From Salinispora pacifica CNR114 (GTDB taxonomy: Bacteria > Actinomycetota > Actinomycetes > Mycobacteriales > Micromonosporaceae): a DNA stretch of 42,299 nucleotides. Position 1 is the first letter of the stretch; the number at the start of each line of letters is the position of its first letter. The translations under genes and the position numbers were made by a program. Shown here one piece after another: positions 20,234 to 27,787 of this stretch. The stretch covers positions 1 through 42,299 of the forward strand of contig NZ_AZWO01000041.1 of the NCBI RefSeq assembly GCF_000514775.1, written 5' to 3'. The notes under the pieces are model-generated. The model was not told the DNA's origin, searched no databases, and worked only from the letters and a program-made list of their open reading frames with translations.

Positions 20234-21226
20234 ATGGGCCTCCGACCCCTACTGTCCCGTCGAAGCGCCGGCATCGCGTCAACGTCGCTCGCGCTGCTCC
20301 TCGGCGCCGTCACGGCCGGCTACGTCCCGGCGCACGCGGCGCCGCTCGCGAACCACGCCGCGGAACACGCCGCGAGCGAGGAGTGCGAGCCGGTCCACGC
20401 CGACGCCAAGGCTCGGCCGGGCAGCATCACCGAACACGACCCGAACCACCTGACCGAAGCCCAGGTGGCAGCACGGGAGAATGAGCTGATCGAACTGGTG
20501 GAGATGCAGGTACGGCGCGAGGGCGCCGCCGCGTTCGCACCCGTGGCTCCCGCGTCGGTCGCCATCCCGGTGGTGGTGCATGTCATCCAGGAAAACAGCA
20601 GCCGGGCCGGCGGCAACATCCCGGACTCCATGATCTACTCACAGATCGACGTGCTGAACGACTCGTTCAGCGGGGCGACCGGTGGCGCCCCGACGGCCTT
20701 CAGCTTCGCACTCCAGTCGATCAACCGGGTCACGAACCCGAGCTGGTACCCGATCAACTACGGCTCATCGTCGGAACGGTCGATGAAGAGGTCGCTGCGC
20801 GTCGGCGGTGCGGAAACCCTCAACATCTACCTCGGTGACCTTTCGAGCGGCCTGCTCGGCTGGGCGACCTTCCCGCAGCGCTCGATAAGCAAGTTGGACG
20901 GCGTCGTCGTGCTGAACGAGTCGCTGCCGGGTGGCACCGCCACCAACTACAACCTCGGCGACACCGGCACCCACGAGGTTGGCCACTGGCTGAACCTTTA
21001 CCACACCTTCCAGGGCGGCTGCAGTGGCTCCGGGGACGGGGTCAGCGACACCCCGGCCGAAGCCTCCCCCGCCTACCAGTGCCCCACCGGACGGGACACC
21101 TGCTCCTCGGCGGGCGTGGACCCGATCCACAACTTCATGGACTACACGTACGACTCCTGCATGTACGAATTCACTCCGGGCCAGGCCAGCCGCATGCTGA
21201 CTGCCTGGAATGCGTATCGGGCCTAG
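20234..21226 (+). CDS. Secreted M43-type (pappalysin-like) zinc metalloprotease
   Basis: The ATG at 20234 follows AAGGAGG at ideal spacing and gives 330 residues; longer in-frame reading runs back into antisense tRNA and is spurious. Residues 1-36 are a signal peptide (RR, hydrophobic core, PAHA-A). After a propeptide-like stretch comes VAIPVVVHVIQE, the zinc site HEVGHWLNLYH (H247, E248, H251, H257) and the Met-turn NFMDYTYD (M302), with paired Cys around them. This is the metzincin layout of the M43B/cytophagalysin group. It probably degrades extracellular protein. It lies just outside the mobile array. Confidence 0.9.
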   Translation: MGLRPLLSRRSAGIASTSLALLLGAVTAGYVPAHAAPLANHAAEHAASEECEPVHADAKARPGSITEHDPNHLTEAQVAARENELIELVEMQVRREGAAAFAPVAPASVAIPVVVHVIQENSSRAGGNIPDSMIYSQIDVLNDSFSGATGGAPTAFSFALQSINRVTNPSWYPINYGSSSERSMKRSLRVGGAETLNIYLGDLSSGLLGWATFPQRSISKLDGVVVLNESLPGGTATNYNLGDTGTHEVGHWLNLYHTFQGGCSGSGDGVSDTPAEASPAYQCPTGRDTCSSAGVDPIHNFMDYTYDSCMYEFTPGQASRMLTAWNAYRA

Positions 21227-21243
21227 CCCTCGACCGGTACGGT

Positions 21244-21279
21244 CCGCTGCCGGCTCCAAAGGTTTGGAGCCGGCAGCGG
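21244..21279. terminator. Strong terminator after the metalloprotease
   Basis: CCGCTGCCGGCTCCAAA and its exact complement are separated by 2 nt, so about 15 bp can pair with a tetraloop-sized loop. It lies between convergent genes. Confidence 0.8.
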
Positions 21280-21297
21280 CGCGTGCAGGGCCGGCGC

Positions 21298-21834
21298 TCA
21301 GGCCGCCGCGCTGCCCTGATCGACGGTGGGGGCCGGCGAGCCGGCGCGTCGAGGCTGGCCGGGCTGACCCGACCCGGCCTGACCACCCGGCTCCAGCCAG
21401 ACCTGAACCGCCGGTCTCGCCACGCCAGCGATGTCGTGCTGGGCGATCATCGCGACATCGATGCTGAACTCGAAGAGCCGCCAGTCGATGTCGTAGATCG
21501 CGCAGTGTCGGCGGGCCAAGCGGGTCACCCGGGCCGGATCCGTCACCAGCTGCGCCCGACCCGCGAGGTAGGCCTCGTCGTCGCTCTCCTCTGCGGGGAA
21601 GGAGTGCAGCGCGTAACGCCCGTCGCGCTCCAGGTCACGCCGCTTGGGCGAGTCAATCACGAAACAGAAGAGGCCCTCTTCGGCGAGCACCGGGGAGACC
21701 GGATGCACGCGAGGACCACCATCGGCGCGGACCGTGGCCAGGTAGCCCAGGCCCGGCCCGTACTGCTGGAGAAGCCGGCGTACCCCGTCGGCGAGGCGGG
21801 GTACGTCGGCGGCGAACTCGGACCAGGAAGCCAT
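21298..21834 (-). CDS. Pyridoxamine-5'-phosphate-oxidase-like flavin/heme-binding protein
   Basis: The ATG at 21834 gives 178 residues. LGYLATVRADGGPRVHPVSPVL (about 30-51) followed by LFCFVIDSPKRRDLERDGRYALHSFP is the split-barrel PNPOx-like fold in which strands bind FMN, F420 or heme. The last 30 residues are a Gly/Pro-rich tail. The substrate is not evident. It is divergent from dcd, sharing an 78-bp control region with an SOS box. Confidence 0.75.
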   Translation of the reverse strand: MASWSEFAADVPRLADGVRRLLQQYGPGLGYLATVRADGGPRVHPVSPVLAEEGLFCFVIDSPKRRDLERDGRYALHSFPAEESDDEAYLAGRAQLVTDPARVTRLARRHCAIYDIDWRLFEFSIDVAMIAQHDIAGVARPAVQVWLEPGGQAGSGQPGQPRRAGSPAPTVDQGSAAA

Positions 21835-21847
21835 ACCCCAGACCCTA

Positions 21848-21863
21848 TCGAACGTGCGTTCGA
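21848..21863. promoter_or_regulatory. SOS (LexA) box between PNPOx-like gene and dcd
   Basis: TCGAACGTGCGTTCGA is a perfect palindrome fitting the Gram-positive/actinobacterial LexA consensus CGAAC-N4-GTTCG. It is centred about 57 bp before the dcd start and 21 bp before the divergent start. Confidence 0.75.
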
Positions 21864-21912
21864 ATGCCCAGGCGAAATAGGCGCGTGTCGTCCCACTCGC
21901 TATGGTGGTCCG

Positions 21913-22491
21913 ATGCTTCTCTCCGATCGTGACCTGGCCTCCGAGATCAAGGCCGGCACGCTGGCGCTGGAGCCGTTCGATCCCGCGCTGGTCCAGCCAT
22001 CCAGCATCGACGTACGGCTGGACAAGCTCTTCCGGGTGTTCAACAACCACCTGTACACCCACATCGACCCGTCCCAGCAGCAGGACGACCTGACCTCGGC
22101 GGTCGAGGTGCCCGACGGCGAGCCATTCGTGCTGCACCCCGGCGAGTTCGTGCTCGCCTCCACCCTTGAGGTCATCTCGCTCGGGGACCAGCTCGCCGGC
22201 CGGCTGGAGGGCAAGAGCTCACTCGGCCGGCTCGGGCTGCTCACCCACTCGACCGCCGGCTTCATCGACCCGGGCTTCTCCGGCCACGTGACGCTGGAGC
22301 TCTCCAACGTGGCGAACCTGCCGATCATGCTCTGGCCCGGCATGAAGATCGGTCAGCTCTGCATCTTCCGCCTCTGCTCACCTGCCGAGCACCCATACGG
22401 ATCGGCCGTCTACGGGTCCCGTTACCAGGGGCAGCGGGGCCCGACGCCCAGCCGCTCCTGGCAGAGTTGGCATACCTGGCCGACGCGCTGA
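21913..22491 (+). CDS. dcd: dCTP deaminase
   Basis: The protein of 192 residues is the usual Dcd length. MLLSDRDLASEI, QPSSIDVRLDKLFRVF, GRLEGKSSLGRLGLLTHSTAGFIDPGF and GSAVYGSRYQGQRGPTPS are near-invariant Dcd signatures. It deaminates dCTP; actinobacterial enzymes can also hydrolyse the dUTP formed, yielding dUMP for thymidylate synthesis, as in the M. tuberculosis bifunctional enzyme. The upstream SOS box suggests induction by DNA damage. Confidence 0.95.
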   Translation: MLLSDRDLASEIKAGTLALEPFDPALVQPSSIDVRLDKLFRVFNNHLYTHIDPSQQQDDLTSAVEVPDGEPFVLHPGEFVLASTLEVISLGDQLAGRLEGKSSLGRLGLLTHSTAGFIDPGFSGHVTLELSNVANLPIMLWPGMKIGQLCIFRLCSPAEHPYGSAVYGSRYQGQRGPTPSRSWQSWHTWPTR

Positions 22492-22605
22492 CGCCGGGCG
22501 ACCAAGACGGCTACCCCACGGCTGAGCCGGCGACGCTCCCACGGGGCGAGCCGGCGGCGGCACCGCCGGGGACTGGCAGCGTCGGGACCGGCAGCTGGAT
22601 ACGAC

Positions 22606-22639
22606 GAGGCCCCGGACGACCTGTCTCGTCCGGGGCCTC
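22606..22639. terminator. Terminator between convergent dcd and NlpC/P60 genes
   Basis: GAGGCCCCGGACGA and its complement pair over 14 bp with a 6-nt loop, 16 nt beyond the stop of the minus-strand hydrolase. Confidence 0.8.
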
Positions 22640-22654
22640 GGTCCAGTCGCCGGC

Positions 22655-23671
22655 TCAGCCCGGTCGACGGAAGCCGGCGATACTCGGCATGTTGTAGATG
22701 CTGGCGACCATGACCGGCTTGCCGGCCCGGGGCGCGTGCACCATCTGGCCGTTGCCCAGGTACAGGCCGACATGGTGCAGGTTGCTGGGGCTGGAGAAGA
22801 AGACAAGGTCACCAGGGCGCGCTTCGGATTGCGAAATCGCCGGGCCCTCGTTCCACTGGGCACCGGTGTAGTGCGTCAGGTAGACACCGGCCGCCTTGTA
22901 CGCGTACTGCGTCAGCCCGGAGCAGTCGAACGAGTTGGGGCCGTTGGCCCCCCAGACGTACGGGTCACCCACCTGAGCGCAGGCGGTCCGGATGGCGATC
23001 CGGGCAGCTTCGGTCACGACACCGTTGATGGTGGGGCACTGCGGCGTCGACACCGTGGTCACTGGTAGTGAGTCCTTGAGCCGCTTGATCTCGGCGTCGA
23101 TCTGCTTCTTTCTCGCCGCCAGCTCGCTCTCCTGCTTATCCTGCTTCGCAATCAGTTCATCGAGCGAATTCTTCTGGCCCTCATACTCTTTACGGATCGC
23201 CAGCACCTCCTCGAGCTGCCGGTTCTCCATAATGGCAACCCGATTCAGTAGGGCCAACTCCTCGCGGATCTCATTCGGGTCATCGCTCACCAGCAGCGCA
23301 CCGAGTTCCCGCGACGGCCCACTGATGTAGTACTGCGAGGCCAGACCGCCCATCCGCTTCATCGCGGTCTCGCTCTGCTGCTGGAGCGGAGCGAGCTTCT
23401 CCGCCAGCTCCTCCGACTTCTCGCGGTTGGTCTTCAGCTCCGCCCGAACCTTGTTGTACTGCGCGATCGTGGGCTCCATCTCGCGCCACTGCTCGTCAAT
23501 CGCGGCCTCGATCTCCTCCACGGTCGGCTCGGCGTACGCGGGAACCGCCAGCGCGCCGAGACTGACCGCCACCGCGGCGGCCGCGGCGAGCAGACCGTGC
23601 ACGGCCCGACGCAATCCGCCCGAACGGCGTGGCCGTACCCAGTCCTGACGATGAGGGGGCGTGGTTGCCAC
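22655..23671 (-). CDS. Secreted NlpC/P60 peptidoglycan endopeptidase (RipA/RipC-like)
   Basis: The GTG at 23671, with AAGGAG 9 nt upstream, gives 338 residues. An Arg-rich N-terminus and hydrophobic core ending AVPAYA (about residue 46) form a signal peptide. Residues 50-215 are a long coiled coil (VRAELKTNREKSEELAEKLAPL), which in this family keeps the enzyme regulated by FtsEX-like partners. The C-terminal NlpC/P60 domain has FDCSGLTQYAY (C250), LHHVGLYLG (His near 299) and QMVHAP. It would cleave stem peptides at the septum or poles. Confidence 0.9.
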   Translation of the reverse strand: MATTPPHRQDWVRPRRSGGLRRAVHGLLAAAAAVAVSLGALAVPAYAEPTVEEIEAAIDEQWREMEPTIAQYNKVRAELKTNREKSEELAEKLAPLQQQSETAMKRMGGLASQYYISGPSRELGALLVSDDPNEIREELALLNRVAIMENRQLEEVLAIRKEYEGQKNSLDELIAKQDKQESELAARKKQIDAEIKRLKDSLPVTTVSTPQCPTINGVVTEAARIAIRTACAQVGDPYVWGANGPNSFDCSGLTQYAYKAAGVYLTHYTGAQWNEGPAISQSEARPGDLVFFSSPSNLHHVGLYLGNGQMVHAPRAGKPVMVASIYNMPSIAGFRRPG

Positions 23672-23933
23672 CAGCACCGACTCCTTTTGCAACCCAGACC
23701 GCGGGGCGCCTCGGAACAAGGGGGGGTACGAGGCAGACGATCCACCGCAGCGCACGCACAACAATAGGTAGGGCCTGGTACGGAATCAAGGCAGGCGAGC
23801 GGGTTTCACCTCTACGTAGTCACTCGCCCACAAATAGTGCTGACCCCCCTCAAAATACGTACTGCCAATATACTTATATCCACAACCATTACCGTAAGTA
23901 GTCACGATTCAGTCGAGCTGATACGAAGCGACC

Positions 23934-23965
23934 GGCGGTGGCACCCCCATCGGGGTGCCACCGCC
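23934..23965. terminator. Hairpin with 14-bp stem
   Basis: GGCGGTGGCACCCC and its complement flank the loop CATC. It is the second of two tandem hairpins after the minus-strand iron-sulfur gene. Confidence 0.65.
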
Positions 23966-23980
23966 GTCCCGGTGTGGAAA

Positions 23981-24019
23981 GGGCTCTACCAGGTGCCGGC
24001 GCGGCACCTGGTAGAGCCC
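23981..24019 (-). terminator. Terminator of the iron-sulfur oxidoreductase gene
   Basis: A perfect 17-bp stem starting GGGCTCTACCAGGTGCC has a 5-nt loop and lies 13 nt beyond the stop codon at 24032. Confidence 0.8.
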
Positions 24020-24031
24020 GTAATGGCTGGA

Positions 24032-26227
24032 TCAGCCCGCGACCTGTGCACTCTTCTGGTCAACCGGTGGCTGCTCCGGGCGCACCGACCGGAGCAGGAC
24101 GCTCGCCACGTCAACCACTTCGACCTGCTCACCAGCGCCCTTACCGTTCACGCCGTCGTTGAGCATCGTCGAGCAGAACGGGCAGCCGACCGCAACCGTC
24201 GCTGCGCCGGTCGACATGGCCTCCTCGACCCGATCCACGTTGATCCGCTTACCGATCTTCTCCTCCATCCACATGCGGGCGCCGCCGGCGCCACAGCAGA
24301 AGGAGCGCTCGCTGTTACGCGGCATCTCGGTCAGCTCGCCCTGGATCGCCGTTCCGAGCACCTCGCGCGGTGGGGCGAAGACCCGGTTGTGCCGGCCCAA
24401 ATAGCAGGGGTCGTGGTAGGTGACGCCGCCATCGATCGGCTGCACCGGCGTCAGCGCGCCGGTGGCGACCAGGTGAGCCAGCAGCTGGGTGTGGTGTACC
24501 ACCTCGAACTCACCACCGAGCTGCCCGTACTCGTTGCCCAGGGTGTTGAAACAGTGCGGACAGGTAGCGACGATCTTGCGCCGGCTCTGCTCCCGGCCCT
24601 CGAACGCCTCGTTCAGGGTCTCGACGTTCTGCTGGGCGAGCATCTGGAAGACGAACTCGTTGCCGATCCGACGGGCCGGATCCCCGGAGCAGGTCTCCCC
24701 CTCGCCCAGGATGGCGAAGGAGACGCCCGCCTCGTGCAGGAGCGTGGCGACCGCCCGGGTGGTCTTCTTGGCCCGGTCCTCGAAGGCTCCGGCGCAGCCA
24801 ACCCAGAACAGGTACTCGAAGTCGTCAACCTCACCGACCCGCGGCACCTCGAAGTCGAGACCCTTGGTCCAGTCCTCCCGGGTGTTCTGCGGCGCACCCC
24901 ACGGGTTGCCCTTGTTCTCCAGATTGCGCAGCATCACCCCGGCCTCCGAGGGGAAGCTGGACTCGATGAGCATCTGGTAGCGACGCATATCGACGATGTG
25001 GTCGACATGCTCGATGTCGACCGGGCACTGTTCGACGCAGGCCCCGCAGGTGGTGCAGGACCAGAGCACGTCCGGGTCGATGACACCGGACTCCTCGGCG
25101 CCGCCGATCAGCGGCTTCTCCGCCTCGGCGAGCGCCAGCGCGTCAACGTGGGCGAGCTGCCCGTCGGTCGCCTTCTCCGCACCGGTCAGATCCTTGCCGC
25201 CGCCGGCCAGCAGGTACGGGGCCTTCGCGTAGGCGTGATCGCGGAGGCTGAGCACCAACAGCTTCGGCGACAGCGGCTTACCGGTGTTCCACGCCGGACA
25301 CTGGGACTGGCAGCGGCCACACTCGGTGCAGGTACTGAAGTCCAGCAGTCCCTTCCAGGTGAACTGCTCGACCTGGGCGACCCCGAACTGGTCCTTCTCC
25401 GGGTCCGCCTCCTCGAAGTCGAGGAGCTCGCCGTTACTGGTCATCGGCCGCAGCGCACCGAGCCCGGACCCCGGCCGACCCGGGTTGCGCTTGAAGAGGA
25501 TGTTGGGGAAGGCCAGGAAGCGGTGCCAGGCGACTCCCATGGTCACGTTCAGCGAGATCACGATCAGCCAGGTCATCGAGATCGCAATCTTGATGACGGC
25601 GGCGACGCTGACCCCGGCCTCCCAGTCCGGTAGCAGGCCACCGACCGCGTGGCTGAGCGGTGCCGCCCAAACCGGGTACTCGAAGTGATCAGTAGCGACC
25701 TTGAAACCCCGGATGAGAAAACCCATCACCAGGACGCCGAGGATGACGGCCTCAACGAAGTAGCCCTGCCACATGGTTGAGCCCGTGAACCGGGACCTCC
25801 CACCGGGCCGGGTCGGTCGGTTGCGCAGCCGGATCGCGATCAACACCAGGATGCTGGCGATCCCGAGGATGCCGAGCCACTCGGTGACGAGACCGTAGAC
25901 CGCCCAGTTCCCGACCAGCGGGAGTCCCCCGGTGGGGGAGACGACCTCGAAGTACGCCTCCAGCACCAGCAGCGACAGCACGATGAACCCGACCATCACG
26001 AACCAGTGCGCGGCTCCCACCAGACTCCAGCGAAGCATCCGGGTGTGCCCGGCGGTCTCCGCCAGCATCGTCCGCGTCCGCGTGGCCCAGTCGGTGAAGC
26101 GGGCCGGATCCGGCTGGCCCAGCCGGATCACCGCCACCATCTTCCTGACTGCCCGCACGGCGAGCCACACCGCCACCGCGGTGATGGCGGCCGCGACGAT
26201 CGTGGTGGCGATCTGGACGCTGCCCAT
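24032..26227 (-). CDS. Membrane iron-sulfur oxidoreductase, EtfD-like (heterodisulfide reductase-related)
   Basis: The protein of 731 residues has GGGAGGG before the ATG. About six membrane segments in residues 1-260 form a NarI/HdrE-like cytochrome b part. Two 4Fe-4S motifs follow, CTECGRCQSQCP and CTTCGACVEQCP. Two CCG domains complete it, with motifs CSGDPARR/CPHCFNTL and DPCYLGRHN/FCCGAGGARMW. This order matches the actinobacterial membrane oxidoreductase Rv0338c (EtfD), which passes electrons from fatty-acid beta-oxidation via EtfAB to menaquinone. I infer the same role. A palindrome GTTACC-CGGC-GGTAAC (26378-26393) upstream may be an operator. Confidence 0.85.
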   Translation of the reverse strand: MGSVQIATTIVAAAITAVAVWLAVRAVRKMVAVIRLGQPDPARFTDWATRTRTMLAETAGHTRMLRWSLVGAAHWFVMVGFIVLSLLVLEAYFEVVSPTGGLPLVGNWAVYGLVTEWLGILGIASILVLIAIRLRNRPTRPGGRSRFTGSTMWQGYFVEAVILGVLVMGFLIRGFKVATDHFEYPVWAAPLSHAVGGLLPDWEAGVSVAAVIKIAISMTWLIVISLNVTMGVAWHRFLAFPNILFKRNPGRPGSGLGALRPMTSNGELLDFEEADPEKDQFGVAQVEQFTWKGLLDFSTCTECGRCQSQCPAWNTGKPLSPKLLVLSLRDHAYAKAPYLLAGGGKDLTGAEKATDGQLAHVDALALAEAEKPLIGGAEESGVIDPDVLWSCTTCGACVEQCPVDIEHVDHIVDMRRYQMLIESSFPSEAGVMLRNLENKGNPWGAPQNTREDWTKGLDFEVPRVGEVDDFEYLFWVGCAGAFEDRAKKTTRAVATLLHEAGVSFAILGEGETCSGDPARRIGNEFVFQMLAQQNVETLNEAFEGREQSRRKIVATCPHCFNTLGNEYGQLGGEFEVVHHTQLLAHLVATGALTPVQPIDGGVTYHDPCYLGRHNRVFAPPREVLGTAIQGELTEMPRNSERSFCCGAGGARMWMEEKIGKRINVDRVEEAMSTGAATVAVGCPFCSTMLNDGVNGKGAGEQVEVVDVASVLLRSVRPEQPPVDQKSAQVAG

Positions 26228-26534
26228 CGAGTCGGCCCTCCCGGTCTACTACTGCTCGAGCGGCTCGGCGATCGGTACCGGCCAGGACGCGGTCGGCGAA
26301 GCTCCTGCCGCGCACCCGGGCCCGGGCCGATCGTTGACCTTGCCTCACCCGGTCGTGCAGTGCAGCCTACGCGCAAGGTTACCCGGCGGTAACGTGACGC
26401 ATCTCGCACCCGCAGCGATTCCGTCCTGCGCCACACCATAAGGTGCCGCGCCCGGCAGCGCCGATTGGGGCCAGGTCGACCGGGCTGGCTGGGCGGGCGC
26501 GCCGGCTCCGGCCGGCGCGCGGGTCAACGCGTGG
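26228..26534. promoter_or_regulatory. Region upstream of the EtfD-like gene
   Basis: It holds a perfect palindrome GTTACC-N4-GGTAAC at 26378-26393, a candidate repressor site about 150 bp before the start. It also holds the crgA terminator hairpin GCGCGCCGG/CCGGCGCGC at 26497-26520. No gene was seen. Confidence 0.5.
26497..26520 (-). terminator. Terminator of crgA
   Basis: A 9-bp GC stem with loop CTCCGG lies 15 nt after the crgA stop. Confidence 0.65.
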
Positions 26535-26798
26535 TCAACGCCAGCGCGAGAGCAGGATCAGGGAGCCGACCATTGCGCCGAAGCCCACCGCGAGGTTCCA
26601 GTAACCCCACGACATGACCGGATACGCCTGCTCGGAGAGGTAGTAGACCACCAGCCAGCCGATGCCGGCGACGATGAGCGCGACCGCCGTGACCGGCAAC
26701 CAGACCGGGCTAGGCTTACGCGTCGCCGCCGTCGCCGTCGGACGCACATCCGTCGGCGGGGTGTACACCTTCTTCTTACGGACCTGAGACTTGGGCAC
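26535..26798 (-). CDS. crgA: Cell division protein CrgA
   Basis: The GTG at 26798 with GGAGAG upstream gives 87 residues, the usual CrgA size. VPKSQVRKKKVYTPP is a typical start. Two membrane segments (about 32-53 and 67-84) are joined by a short loop (LSEQAYPVMSWGYWNL) containing the family's signature. CrgA links FtsZ and PBPs at the septum and slows Z-ring formation in hyphae. It sits next to the pknA/pknB locus as in mycobacteria and Streptomyces. Confidence 0.92.
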   Translation of the reverse strand: MPKSQVRKKKVYTPPTDVRPTATAATRKPSPVWLPVTAVALIVAGIGWLVVYYLSEQAYPVMSWGYWNLAVGFGAMVGSLILLSRWR

Positions 26799-26983
26799 GA
26801 CGCTCTCCAGAGGGGGTGACGACCTCGTCCGGCCTGACAACCGGGCGCGAGGGCGACGGTCCATGGCCAATAATGTTCGACAGCTAGCGTAGTCCGGAAG
26901 ACCCGTTCAGGCCACGAAAGGTCTTCTCCAACACCCGGAGGGGTGATTGGAGCGGGCTGGCAGGCGACGAGGGGAGGGAACCC

Positions 26984-27787
26984 GTGGAGTACACATCCGG
27001 CGCGGCCTCCTGGCGGAAGGTGCTCCGGCGGGTCGTCGTCGCCCTCATCCGGCGCCCTCGGCAGCGCCGGCTCGGCTGGCCGGTCGGCGTACCATTGATC
27101 GCCGCTGCGGCCGGGCTGCTCTTCACCACCACCGCTACCACCGCCGGGGGCACCACCCTGCGCGAGGACCGGCGCCCCCAGCTCAACCAGCTCATCCAGG
27201 ACCGCCACGCCGAGGTGGCGGCCAGCGAGCAGCGGGCGGCGGAGCTCCGCGCGACGGTCGAGGCCCGCACCGACGCCCTCGCCGGTTCGGACGGGACGAT
27301 CCAGCAGCAGCAGGAGCGGGCGGCGGCCAGCCAGGAGCCGGCCGGCTTCACCGCCCTCACCGGCCCCGGGGTGACCGTGGAGCTCGACGACGCGCCGCGG
27401 CGCGGGGACGGCAACCTGCCCGCAGGCGCCACCAACGACGACCTGGTGGTGCACCAAGGCGACGTACAGGCCGTGGTGAACGCCCTCTGGGCCGGCGGCG
27501 CGGAGGCGATGTCAATCATGGATGTCCGCGTACTCGCCACCAGCGCGGTACGCTGCGTCGGTAACACCCTGCTACTCCATGGCCGGGTGTACTCCCCTCC
27601 ATTCAAGATCGTAGCGATCGGTGACCCCGCTGCTCTCCAGCAGGCCCTCACCGAATCCGAGGGAGTCCGGTTGTTCAGAGACCTGGCGAACACCTACAAG
27701 CTCGGCTACAAGGAGACTGACTCCACCGTGACGGTGCCGGCGTTTGAGGGCTCAGCCGCCCTCCGTTGGACGACGGTGCCCGAATGA
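26984..27787 (+). CDS. DUF881 membrane-anchored protein (division-locus)
   Basis: The GTG at 26984 with GGGGAGGG upstream gives 267 residues. A membrane anchor (about 33-55) is followed by a coiled coil (AEVAASEQRAAELRATVE), then the DUF881 domain (GPGVTVELDDAP, NDDLVVHQGDVQAVVNALWAGGAEAM, PPFKIVAIGDPAAL). The orthologue Rv0012 sits at the same place next to crgA. The function is unknown but probably concerns the cell envelope or division. It is coupled to the sortase by ATGA. Confidence 0.88.
   Translation: MEYTSGAASWRKVLRRVVVALIRRPRQRRLGWPVGVPLIAAAAGLLFTTTATTAGGTTLREDRRPQLNQLIQDRHAEVAASEQRAAELRATVEARTDALAGSDGTIQQQQERAAASQEPAGFTALTGPGVTVELDDAPRRGDGNLPAGATNDDLVVHQGDVQAVVNALWAGGAEAMSIMDVRVLATSAVRCVGNTLLLHGRVYSPPFKIVAIGDPAALQQALTESEGVRLFRDLANTYKLGYKETDSTVTVPAFEGSAALRWTTVPE

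Larger units (their letters stand above)
23672..24031. other. Upstream region of the hydrolase, plus two hairpins
   Basis: An unusually A/T-rich stretch at about 23830-23905 should hold the minus-strand hydrolase promoter, but hexamers could not be fixed. The leader is long (over 150 nt); I looked for a ydaO (c-di-AMP) riboswitch and did not find its conserved core. Hairpins lie at 23934-23965 and 23981-24019. Confidence 0.5.

Noticed and set aside
23672..23830. c-di-AMP (ydaO) riboswitch before the NlpC/P60 gene
   Set aside because: These riboswitches often precede such hydrolases, but the conserved core sequence and pairing could not be found in this leader.
23837..25633. Plus-strand ORF of 598 codons opposite the iron-sulfur gene
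   Set aside because: It is the antisense shadow of the EtfD-like gene, which has clear Fe-S and CCG motifs on the minus strand.
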